38,030 nucleotides of DNA from Candidatus Kapaibacterium sp. (GTDB taxonomy: Bacteria > Bacteroidota > Ignavibacteria > Kapaibacteriales > WFXC01), in the NCBI GenBank assembly GCA_026996895.1, contig JALWJX010000082.1:1-38030 (forward strand). Reading direction: 5' to 3'. Of the stretch, positions 24,995 through 32,620 are shown piece after piece. The translations under genes were made by a program, and so were the position numbers. Under the pieces are notes generated by a model. That model saw only the letters and a program-made list of their open reading frames with translations. It made no database searches and was not told the origin of the DNA. Every line of letters starts with the position of its first letter. Position 1 is the stretch's first letter.

Positions 24995-25683
24995 AACTCC
25001 AGAAATGGATTCTGTGGTGTCTGTTGTTGGGTTTTATCTCCATCCTGATCCTGGACATTGCAGAAGCACGAAAAGGGGCACGTCGAAGCTTTGGTGGTCG
25101 GCGGAGTACTCCGATGCGAACTTGGACCAAACCCAAACCCCAGAAAATCGCTCCTGCTATACCGAAGCGTCCAGCAACCAAAGGGCTGCAACAGCCAACG
25201 CAGCAGCGGAAGGTGCAACAACCGCGCAGTAGCTTTGGTGGACAGCGCACAAAAGCTGCTTCTGCGCCCCGACAGAGGAGCATCACCAGCAGCTTCGGAG
25301 GAAAGCGATTGGAATCAGGGCAAATCTATCGCAAGCGATATGGAGTCCCCCGAAAGGTCGAACGTGTGTCTTTGCCTTCCTCAGCAGGGAAGCAGCCAGT
25401 TCAGCTTAACTACTACGGAGGAATGTCGGATCAATTTATGCTGGGATATCTGATGGGCTCTGCACCGTGGTACTGGTCTCTGCCTTTCCATCCGGCGTTT
25501 TACTACTCCCGCCCCTACATCGTTGAAAATCCAGATGGCTCGGTCGAAGTGTATCCGGGTACTTTCTCCTGGGCACGGCTTTTCCTTGTCCTTGGTGGAG
25601 CTGCCTTCGTAGGCTTCCTTATCTGGAGAATTCTCCGAGCTCGCCGGCAAACTCCTTCTGGAACCTCTTCTTTTTCAGCGTAA
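24991..25683 (+). CDS. Membrane protein with SFGG(R/Q/K)R repeats
   Basis: An unknown 230-residue protein. Residues 5-23 form a signal peptide or anchor (WILWCLLLGFISILILDIAEA). Next is a basic, Pro/Gln-rich, probably disordered stretch with three copies of one hexapeptide: SFGGRR (33-38), SFGGQR (81-86) and SFGGKR (101-106). The middle is aromatic (YYGGMSDQFMLGYLMGSAPWYW...HPAFYYSRPY) and a second membrane segment lies at about 197-214, followed by a basic tail. The opening recalls bacterial Tim44-like proteins, which also begin with a signal, an SFG motif and a Gln/Pro linker, but no Tim44 domain is visible. Start ATG overlaps the upstream gene by four bases. Confidence 0.78.
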   Translation: MKLQKWILWCLLLGFISILILDIAEARKGARRSFGGRRSTPMRTWTKPKPQKIAPAIPKRPATKGLQQPTQQRKVQQPRSSFGGQRTKAASAPRQRSITSSFGGKRLESGQIYRKRYGVPRKVERVSLPSSAGKQPVQLNYYGGMSDQFMLGYLMGSAPWYWSLPFHPAFYYSRPYIVENPDGSVEVYPGTFSWARLFLVLGGAAFVGFLIWRILRARRQTPSGTSSFSA

Positions 25684-25693
25684 ACGGCTTGGA

Positions 25694-26464
25694 ATGCGAA
25701 TTGGCGAATTTGAACAGGGATTGCAAAACCGCATCGCACTGGTTACAGGTGCAGCCGTTGGCAACGGCAGAGCTATGTGCGAGCGTTTAGCGCAGGAAGG
25801 TGCTCGTATTGTCATCGCAGATATTGCTGACGCTTCAGATACTGTCCGCGCTGTCGAAGCAACTGGTGGCACAGCACTGGCACTGCAAGCAGATCTGACA
25901 CAAGCGTCTCAGGTACAGAAAGTTGTCGACACCATTATGGAGCGCTATGGACGCCTGGACATCCTGGTTCACAACGTGGGAATTTACGAGGAAGAACCCT
26001 TTGAGCTTCTGAGTTTCGATCAATGGCAACGAATGCTGAATGTTACGTTGAACTCGCTCTTTCTCACCACCAAAGCGGTGTTGCCACCGATGAAAGAAAA
26101 TGGCTTTGGACGGATTATCGTGCTCTCTTCCAACACGGTGTGGTTGGGAACTCCCTACCTGGTGCACTATGTCACCTGCAAAATGGGGATGATCGGTTTC
26201 GTCCGCTCTCTGGCGGCGGAGGTGGGCAAATACGGCATCACGGTAAACGCCATTACCGTTGGACTGACAGCAACGCAAATGCCCAATTCCGACAATGAAC
26301 GCATCAGCAAATCCTTGCTGGAGCACATTTTGCCCACCCAATGTGTCCGTCGACCCGACGAACCAGAAGATGTTGCCAACATCGTCGCGTTCTTAGCACT
26401 GCCAGCGTCGGGAATGATCACAGGGCAAACGATCAATGTCGATGGCGGCATCGCCCGGCATTAG
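25694..26464 (+). CDS. SDR-family NAD(P)-dependent oxidoreductase
   Basis: A 256-residue classical short-chain dehydrogenase/reductase. The Rossmann glycine motif is VTGAAVGNGRA (TGxxxGxG, residues 18-25), HNVG replaces the usual NNAG, and the catalytic set is Asn120, Ser145/146 and Y159-V-T-C-K163. The C-terminal GMITGQTINVDGGI block is typical of FabG-like enzymes. Asp43 (IADIAD) after the second strand points to NAD(H) preference. The substrate cannot be read from sequence. It begins ten bases after the SFGG protein stop and ends in a four-base overlap with the convergent wecG-like gene. Confidence 0.9.
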   Translation: MRIGEFEQGLQNRIALVTGAAVGNGRAMCERLAQEGARIVIADIADASDTVRAVEATGGTALALQADLTQASQVQKVVDTIMERYGRLDILVHNVGIYEEEPFELLSFDQWQRMLNVTLNSLFLTTKAVLPPMKENGFGRIIVLSSNTVWLGTPYLVHYVTCKMGMIGFVRSLAAEVGKYGITVNAITVGLTATQMPNSDNERISKSLLEHILPTQCVRRPDEPEDVANIVAFLALPASGMITGQTINVDGGIARH

Positions 26465-27276
26465 GATCTTCGGTGTCTGTTCTTTCCACCTTTTGGCTGT
26501 TGCCACAAAGCCCGCGCTAAAAACAGCAAAAACTTGGTATTGGTGTACGCATACCGCTTCCACATCCGGCGCGGCTCCTGCAAGAGCCGGTAGAACCACT
26601 CTAACCCTGACCGTTGCATCCACCGGGGTGCGCGTTTAACTTTTCCTGCAACGACGTCAAAGCTACCGCCAACTCCCATTACAAAAGGGATCGATCCTAG
26701 AACGTTGCGATATTTCCACAAAAAGAGCTCCTTCTTGGGCGAACTCATTGCTACAAACAACATATCTGGATGCGTGCTGGCTATTTGTTGCGCAATAACC
26801 GGTTCCTCTTGAGGTACATAGTAGCCGTTATGCCATCCAGCGATAATCTCCGGTGAAAATCGGCTGGCATAAATATCCACCACTTTGCGGACTACCCACT
26901 CTTCCGCTCCAAAGAAAAATATTCTGTACTGCCTCCTCGCTGCCAATTTCACCAATTCTTCCATCAGATCAATGCCAGTTACGCGTTCCGGGACCGAATA
27001 CCCCATTAACCGGGCGAGCCACACCAGAGGATAACCGTCAGCGTTGACAATAGTGCTTTCACAGACAGCCCGCCGTAACTCTGGATTTTCCTGCATTGCA
27101 ACGAACTTCGCAACATTCACAGCAGCGTGCGTAATCTGATAGCGTGCCTGTATGGCTGCATCAATGAGTGCAACTGTTTCCTCCATACTCAGGGGATCGA
27201 TCGGGATTCCCCACAAGTAAATCCGTCGGGTGTGCACCTGTTCAAAGAGCTTCGTATGCTGCGTTGTTTCTGTCAT
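26461..27276 (-). CDS. WecG/TagA/CpsF-family glycosyltransferase (GT26)
   Basis: This 271-residue enzyme belongs to the GT26 family, which adds ManNAc, ManNAcA or related sugars to lipid-linked GlcNAc in surface-polymer assembly. Visible family blocks are WGIPIDPLSMEETVALID, the catalytic THAAVNVAKFV (Asn-x-Ala/Asp region), IVNADGYPLVWLARLMG, FFFGAEEWV and MGVGGSFDVVAGKVKRAPRW. The C-terminal basic and aromatic tail (GLEWFYRLLQEPRRMWKRY) is the membrane-docking appendage. It is the last gene of a six-gene minus-strand operon, starting in an ATGA overlap with the toroid gene before it. It shows that this operon builds a lipid-linked glycan. Confidence 0.9.
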   Translation of the reverse strand: MTETTQHTKLFEQVHTRRIYLWGIPIDPLSMEETVALIDAAIQARYQITHAAVNVAKFVAMQENPELRRAVCESTIVNADGYPLVWLARLMGYSVPERVTGIDLMEELVKLAARRQYRIFFFGAEEWVVRKVVDIYASRFSPEIIAGWHNGYYVPQEEPVIAQQIASTHPDMLFVAMSSPKKELFLWKYRNVLGSIPFVMGVGGSFDVVAGKVKRAPRWMQRSGLEWFYRLLQEPRRMWKRYAYTNTKFLLFLARALWQQPKGGKNRHRRS

Positions 27277-28406
27277 AAATTTTTTTCCTGAACCTGCACC
27301 TCATTGCTCAAGAATTTCTCCACACTGGACGGTAATTGTTGCAAACGATTGCTCCATACGTACAGGATCCACCCTATGTGATAGGATCGGCATTCGGTGT
27401 TGATTTGTAACTGTTGAGCTGAAGCAAACTGTGGTGATCGGTGAAGCAGGGCATTCTTCCAGGCGCGCAGCAAACGCAGCCCTGCTTCCATCGGCTCAGC
27501 ACGGTGAATCGATCGATAGATCAAAGGAGGATTGCTCCGAAGCATCGGTGTATTTAAATCATTCTCACCCAGCAACCAGCGGAAACTCCGTTCAATTGCT
27601 AACTCAGCCTCAGCAACACCAGCATCCAGCGCAGGGAACAGAAACAACATTGCCATTGAGTCCTGATGCACACTGTAAACAGGATACCATTCCACCAGGC
27701 ATCCCCGGTATACATCATAAAACCACCCCCATTCTCCACGGTGTCCCTGCTGCTGGATCAGTCGCTTTGTGAGCTCTTCCGCAATCACCTGTACGTAGCG
27801 ATCCTGAAAAACCTTCGCATACGAAAAACTAGCACGAAGGAAGTACGTCAGTGCCCCAAACGACACAAAACGTTTCCGGTACCATTGATGCTGATGATAG
27901 GGAAACAAAGAATCTCGACAGAAAAAATCTTTGTGGATCAGCTTCCACAAAGCGTGCGCCTGCTCAGCCGCCAGTTCATATTGTGTTCGATGTGCTAAAG
28001 CGGTTATTCCCCACAACAACCAGCATAGCTCTTGAACAGGACGTTGAGCCAGCACTAAAGGATTGGTAACCGTCGGCTGGATTGTATTAAACCATTCCAG
28101 TGCTCGGTCCGGATCATAGTCTGTGAAAACCAGCAGAAGCAACCCCTGATCACCGGGATTTTCCACTGGATATGTTTGCAGAAACTTTTCAAATAAACCC
28201 GGCACATCCCAATCTTTCTGGAGAAACGACCGTGCGCGTAGCAATCCCGCATAGGTGTTCACCGTGTACCGGATTCTGAGAGGATGGGTAAAGTCATTGC
28301 GATAGTGGCCATTTTCAATCCGGGTCGAGTAAGAGAACAACCCCGTTTGAAAATCCACCATATGCCACAAAATGTTCTCGCACCACTGGAGCCATCGACT
28401 CATCAT
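27273..28406 (-). CDS. Predicted (alpha/alpha)-toroid protein, unknown function
   Basis: A 377-residue protein that I cannot name. It has no signal peptide or membrane segment and is rich in aromatic and paired-helix stretches (TVNTYAGLLRARSFLQKD, LCWLLWGITALAHRTQYELA, FGALTYFLRASFSYAKVF), as in (alpha/alpha)6 toroids of glycoside hydrolases, lyases and epimerases. Candidate pocket residues are GEWGWFYD, VEWYPVYSVHQDSMAM and the late ECRSYHIGWILYVWS. It overlaps the formyltransferase-like gene upstream and the GT26 gene downstream by four bases each. A role in making or modifying the operon's glycan is inferred from position only. Confidence 0.72.
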   Translation of the reverse strand: MMSRWLQWCENILWHMVDFQTGLFSYSTRIENGHYRNDFTHPLRIRYTVNTYAGLLRARSFLQKDWDVPGLFEKFLQTYPVENPGDQGLLLLVFTDYDPDRALEWFNTIQPTVTNPLVLAQRPVQELCWLLWGITALAHRTQYELAAEQAHALWKLIHKDFFCRDSLFPYHQHQWYRKRFVSFGALTYFLRASFSYAKVFQDRYVQVIAEELTKRLIQQQGHRGEWGWFYDVYRGCLVEWYPVYSVHQDSMAMLFLFPALDAGVAEAELAIERSFRWLLGENDLNTPMLRSNPPLIYRSIHRAEPMEAGLRLLRAWKNALLHRSPQFASAQQLQINTECRSYHIGWILYVWSNRLQQLPSSVEKFLSNEVQVQEKNL

Positions 28407-29194
28407 CGCACCTCAAAATGTGAATACTGTCCCATCTGCAACCGCTGATCTACTAAAGAGCGTAAATACCGCCCCATTCGGTAAAAAGTTGATCCATCTT
28501 CCCTGCGCTGCGGTACTGGAATCAACGTTCCTGCCTGCCAGCGATCGAACGCTTCGATCTGTGCAAGCGCGTTGGTAATCTGACACCGAAACCGAAGCAA
28601 AGCAATCGTATCCCCCCGGTACACTGGGACTCGCCGTTTGAGTAAAATATCCCCCATATCCAGCTCAGGAACCAGTCGCATAACAGTGAGTACCATCGGA
28701 TAATTCAGAAAGATTGTCCAGCGGATAGTATCCCCCCCTCGCAGAGCCGGGAGCTCACCATAGTGACCACTCACAACTCCTGCTGGCGCGATTTTCAACA
28801 AAGAGCGTGGAATAAACGCTCCGGAGAAATTATGGATGATATCCGGAGCAAAGTCTTCGGCAAAGTGACGCAGTTGCTTCATCTTCGAAAACAAATGTAC
28901 CGCTACCCCCCACCGGCGTGCGATGGTCATCACCTTGCCACGTGGCACATCCTTCAGCTCTGTTTCCAGCTCTGGCTGCTGAGCAGATTGTTGGCGAAAG
29001 ATTTTGAAAAGCCTTAGAGCATCGGCAATCTGGAACTGTTGTCGAGCCCGCTGAATGTGATGCCGCAATGAGGACTGCACATAGCACAGAGCTATCTGAG
29101 CAGCCTCCAACCGCTCCAGGAGAAGTTTCAAGAAAAGAACTTTGTGTGGATGAGAATCCACATAGGGATAAGAGCTGAGAACCATCACCCGCAT
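28403..29194 (-). CDS. Formyltransferase-fold protein with altered catalytic Asn
   Basis: This 263-residue protein shares the core of N10-formyl-THF-dependent transferases: PDIIHNFSGAFIPRSLLKIAP, SGHYGELPALRGGDTIRW and VPELDMGDILL match the NxH...LPxxRG...W and D/TGDI blocks of Fmt, ArnA and sugar N-formyltransferases. Family members use Asn, His and Asp; here His and Asp are kept, but the Asn two residues before His appears as Ser (S-G-H). The track start at 29281 is too long; ATG 29194 overlaps the upstream stop by one base (TAATG), behind GGAGAG. It may formylate an amino sugar or have acquired another acyl chemistry. Confidence 0.8.
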   Translation of the reverse strand: MRVMVLSSYPYVDSHPHKVLFLKLLLERLEAAQIALCYVQSSLRHHIQRARQQFQIADALRLFKIFRQQSAQQPELETELKDVPRGKVMTIARRWGVAVHLFSKMKQLRHFAEDFAPDIIHNFSGAFIPRSLLKIAPAGVVSGHYGELPALRGGDTIRWTIFLNYPMVLTVMRLVPELDMGDILLKRRVPVYRGDTIALLRFRCQITNALAQIEAFDRWQAGTLIPVPQRREDGSTFYRMGRYLRSLVDQRLQMGQYSHFEVR

Positions 29195-30453
29195 TAGATC
29201 ATCTCTCCCTTGCCACTGTAAGCCCGTTGTAATGCAAGGAGCAGCGCCGAAAGTGCGGCATACATTGTCGCTTCTCCCCAATGGATCGGCTCTAAATCAT
29301 TGCGCCAGAACCGCAAGCGGCGATACCGAAAAGCTCCATTGGACTTCTGCATATTCCGAATGGTCCACCGTGCAACAGCAATTCCGCGTTTCAGGGCATC
29401 GGGAAACACATCCCACAACTTTACAAAGCTTTCAATAGCCTGCGCTGCACATTGAATGTCCAGGGGATATTTCCGATTGTGATAATACCACGGCGTACCG
29501 TCATCCTCAAAAAAATGCTTCACCCAGAACGCATAAGCCCTTTCAACGATGGAAAATGGGAAAAACTCTTCTCCAACGATCTGTACTGCTGTCATCAGAC
29601 AGTCGATATTATAGGCAGTGTGAAAGTTGTCGATCCATCGATACTTTGGCTCTGCGCCATAGTACCAGCTTCCATCGGGATGCATATGAGCAATTGTCCA
29701 TTGATACGCCTGCTGCGCCAATCGGTGCTGCGCTGAATCTCCCGTATACCGCCACGCTCGAAGTAAGGTAGCAGCACCCAGAAGGTTGGAATTGTGGATG
29801 AGATTTAAAATTCCCGGCGCATAGGCAAAGCAGATGCCATTTTCATCGGAATGTCGTTCTAACCCTTCAACGATAAACTGCGCTGCTTGAATTACCACCT
29901 CCCGATACTGCGCTTTACCCGTCAGTTGATATGCCAGATCAAAACTTTCGGCAATATGAGCTGTCCAGACAATGGTAGGCAATCCTTTTGGAAAAAACCC
30001 TCCTCGACTGGCAAAATCAAAGTGATTTCCCCACGAAATACCGGGATAACCAGTTGACGGATTCTGCATCAGCCATTCCAGGTGACGCTCAGCAATTGCC
30101 AGCCACTGCGGATCGCCACTTCGCTGGTATTGCCACAAAGCTCCCTTTGCAAAGAATCCCCGTGCTTTGGTACTCTCCAACTTCGGTATACCAATGAGTG
30201 GGCGAATGTTAATCGGTAACCGTTCCCCAACCTGAATCCACACGCGTTTGAGGAACAAATTGCCAAAACTAAGCAAGCGACATAAGGGAGAGGCAAGGAA
30301 ATCATCAAATTCGTAGCCACGATACTGTTCCTTTTCGACGTACTGGTGTAGCCGGTCAAACGCTTTCTGGACAAGCATCTCCATTTCCATAAAGTCCCGA
30401 TACTCCTGCTGCACCGCCTTGCGCGTCGATGGTTGCTGCCGCGATTTCGACAT
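29194..30453 (-). CDS. Predicted (alpha/alpha)-toroid protein of polysaccharide loci
   Basis: A 419-residue soluble protein of repeated helix pairs, suggesting an (alpha/alpha)6 toroid: KGALWQYQRSGDPQWLAIAERHLEWL, TAHIAESFDLAYQLTGKAQYREVV, NSNLLGAATLLRAWRYTGDS, and DGSWYYGAEPKYRWIDNFHTAYNID. Conserved-looking pocket residues include SWGNHFDF, IHNSN and IDNFHTAYN. Similar proteins occur next to bi-domain oxidoreductases in polysaccharide clusters, as far as I recall; uronyl epimerase or lyase-like folds are the nearest analogy. The track start is inside the upstream gene; ATG 30453 has AGGGG nine bases before it and lies four bases past the bi-domain stop. Function is not established. Confidence 0.77.
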   Translation of the reverse strand: MSKSRQQPSTRKAVQQEYRDFMEMEMLVQKAFDRLHQYVEKEQYRGYEFDDFLASPLCRLLSFGNLFLKRVWIQVGERLPINIRPLIGIPKLESTKARGFFAKGALWQYQRSGDPQWLAIAERHLEWLMQNPSTGYPGISWGNHFDFASRGGFFPKGLPTIVWTAHIAESFDLAYQLTGKAQYREVVIQAAQFIVEGLERHSDENGICFAYAPGILNLIHNSNLLGAATLLRAWRYTGDSAQHRLAQQAYQWTIAHMHPDGSWYYGAEPKYRWIDNFHTAYNIDCLMTAVQIVGEEFFPFSIVERAYAFWVKHFFEDDGTPWYYHNRKYPLDIQCAAQAIESFVKLWDVFPDALKRGIAVARWTIRNMQKSNGAFRYRRLRFWRNDLEPIHWGEATMYAALSALLLALQRAYSGKGEMI

Positions 30454-30457
30454 ACTT

Positions 30458-32617
30458 CTATGCCCCTGGTACATCAATAGCGACAGGTTGTCCTGTTTGC
30501 AACGACTGGTGAATTGCAAAAGTAACCTGCGTTGTATTCCAGAAAGATTCAAACGAAAACTGGGGTTGCGCTTTGCCCAGAAGAACGTTCAAAAAGTGTT
30601 GCACTTCTTCCTTATGCCCCTTCGATCCATCCAGTTTGATTGTCCGCCGTTTCCAATCCAGTAATTGCAGTCGAGCAAAGTTCTGCATCACCGCAGATTT
30701 TTGTCCACCAAAAACTTCTGCAAATTCTTTCGGCGTCGCCGGACTGCCGGTTGCTACATACAGCAATGTCCCCACAGAGCCGTTGTCAAAATGCAATGTG
30801 ACGATCGTATCTTCATCTGACGGAATGTCCACCCGATCAGCAGCAGTGGTCATCGCCATCACCGTCCGGACAGAAGATCCAGCGAGAAACGCCATTGTAT
30901 CGATAAAGTGACAGGCTTCACCGATGATTCGTCCTCCCTGATCCGGCTGCAACAGCCAATGATCTGGAGGAAGCGTTCCCGCCTGTACTCGATAGAGCAT
31001 CGTGAGCGGGTCTGACACATCTGCCAGGAACTGTTTAATGCGACGAAAAGCCTGCGAAAAGCGGCGATTGAAACCCACCATTAGCACTATTCCCTCCGCT
31101 GACACGCTGTCGTACAACTGAGCGATTTCCTGCAATTGCTCCGGGTTGATTGCTAACGGCTTTTCAACAAAAACGTGCTTTTTGTTTTTTAAAGCCTCGA
31201 TCACATACTGTGCGTGGGAATCGTGGCGAGAAGCAATAAACACCGCATCAACTTCAGGATCAGCAAGAATTTCCTGCGGATCAGTTGCCGCATACTCAAA
31301 TCCAAATTTCTCACTGACTGCTTTTGCATTGACCGGCCGGGAGGTTGCAACTCCCCGTAATCGGACACCGGCAGACTTCAACGGCGGCAGCAGATATGAT
31401 TGTGCAAAGTTCCCAGCACCAATAAAACCAATGGCAATGGGAGTTTTGACCGTGCTTGCCTTGACCTTCGCAGGAACGTACCGGCGGGGATGCTCCGACC
31501 GTTCAGGATACTGCAGCAGGATACCGATGTATGGCTCTTTGCGTTTTCCAGTCACCAGGTCGTACGCTTGCAAAGCGTTTTCGATATCAAACCGATGGGT
31601 GATGAGCGGAGCAATGGCAAGTTTTTTTTGTGCCACCAGATCCAGAAATGCCTGCATATTTCGTTGTTCAGTCCACCGCACATAGCCAACCGGATAGTCG
31701 ATCCCAAATTCTTCGTATAAGGGATCGTACCGGCCGGGACCATACGAACACGCAATGGTCAGGTGCAATTCCTTTTCGTAAAAGGGCGACCGTGGCACAT
31801 TCATCCCAACGACGCCAACGATCACAATGACAGATCTTTTTCTCGCAACCTCCAGTGCTAATTCCAGCGGCTGGTTGGACTTTGTGGAAGCAGTAATGAT
31901 CACTGCATCGGTCCCAATGCCGCGGGTAAAGGAACGAATTCGTTCTCCTGCATCAGCGCCACTAAGATAACAGGCATCACATCCCAGGGATTGAGCTAAA
32001 GCAAAGTGGTGATCGGTAATATCCACACCCACAACCCGGCAACCCGCCGCCTTGAGCAACTGCACCGTCAACAATCCCAGCAGTCCCAATCCAATCACAG
32101 CAACATTTTCTCCAACCCGCACATCCGCCTGCCGAACCCCCTGCAGGGCAATCGCTCCCAGCGTTGTAAATGCTGCTTCTTCAAAGCTGACTCCCTCTGG
32201 AATCTTGCATACCAGGTTTTTGGGAACAGCGACAATCTCTGCGTGAACCGCGTAACCAGTACCAGCACAGGCTACAGCATCTCCCGGCAGGAATGCTGCT
32301 GTATCCGAGGCTATGACTTTTCCTGCACAGCTATACCCCAGCTCTTTGTAGTTATCCAGGCGATTCCGCACTTTTTGAACCGTTGCCCATACTCCTTCTC
32401 GTTTCACATTCGCCAGTACCTGCCGAACCAAATCCGGGCGGGTTCGCGCTTTGCCAATCAATGAAGCCTGAGCCGTCCGAATCGATGTGCGCTCTGTCCC
32501 GGCGCTAATCACCGATGCTACATTCTGCACCAGCACGTATCCGGGGCGCAGCAGAGGAGGAGGAAGATCCACGACGCTCATTTCCCCGGTCTTTTGATAC
32601 TGAATGACCTGTCGCAT
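30458..32617 (-). CDS. Bi-domain oxidoreductase (zinc-type dehydrogenase + Gfo/Idh/MocA)
   Basis: A 719-residue fusion. Residues 1-370 are a medium-chain alcohol-dehydrogenase-like domain: GYSCAGKVIA, GDAVACAGTGYAVHAEIVAVP, and Rossmann IGLGLLGLLTVQLLKAAG. Residues 390-710 are a Gfo/Idh/MocA domain with IGFIGAGNFAQSYLLPPL and the catalytic EKPL motif (VFVEKPLAI). Such fusions are known from surface-polysaccharide clusters, where they probably oxidise or isomerise a nucleotide-linked sugar; the exact reaction is not known. The cysteine-rich structural zinc loop of true alcohol dehydrogenases appears absent. It begins three bases after the asnB stop. Confidence 0.9.
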   Translation of the reverse strand: MRQVIQYQKTGEMSVVDLPPPLLRPGYVLVQNVASVISAGTERTSIRTAQASLIGKARTRPDLVRQVLANVKREGVWATVQKVRNRLDNYKELGYSCAGKVIASDTAAFLPGDAVACAGTGYAVHAEIVAVPKNLVCKIPEGVSFEEAAFTTLGAIALQGVRQADVRVGENVAVIGLGLLGLLTVQLLKAAGCRVVGVDITDHHFALAQSLGCDACYLSGADAGERIRSFTRGIGTDAVIITASTKSNQPLELALEVARKRSVIVIVGVVGMNVPRSPFYEKELHLTIACSYGPGRYDPLYEEFGIDYPVGYVRWTEQRNMQAFLDLVAQKKLAIAPLITHRFDIENALQAYDLVTGKRKEPYIGILLQYPERSEHPRRYVPAKVKASTVKTPIAIGFIGAGNFAQSYLLPPLKSAGVRLRGVATSRPVNAKAVSEKFGFEYAATDPQEILADPEVDAVFIASRHDSHAQYVIEALKNKKHVFVEKPLAINPEQLQEIAQLYDSVSAEGIVLMVGFNRRFSQAFRRIKQFLADVSDPLTMLYRVQAGTLPPDHWLLQPDQGGRIIGEACHFIDTMAFLAGSSVRTVMAMTTAADRVDIPSDEDTIVTLHFDNGSVGTLLYVATGSPATPKEFAEVFGGQKSAVMQNFARLQLLDWKRRTIKLDGSKGHKEEVQHFLNVLLGKAQPQFSFESFWNTTQVTFAIHQSLQTGQPVAIDVPGA

Positions 32618-32620
32618 TTT

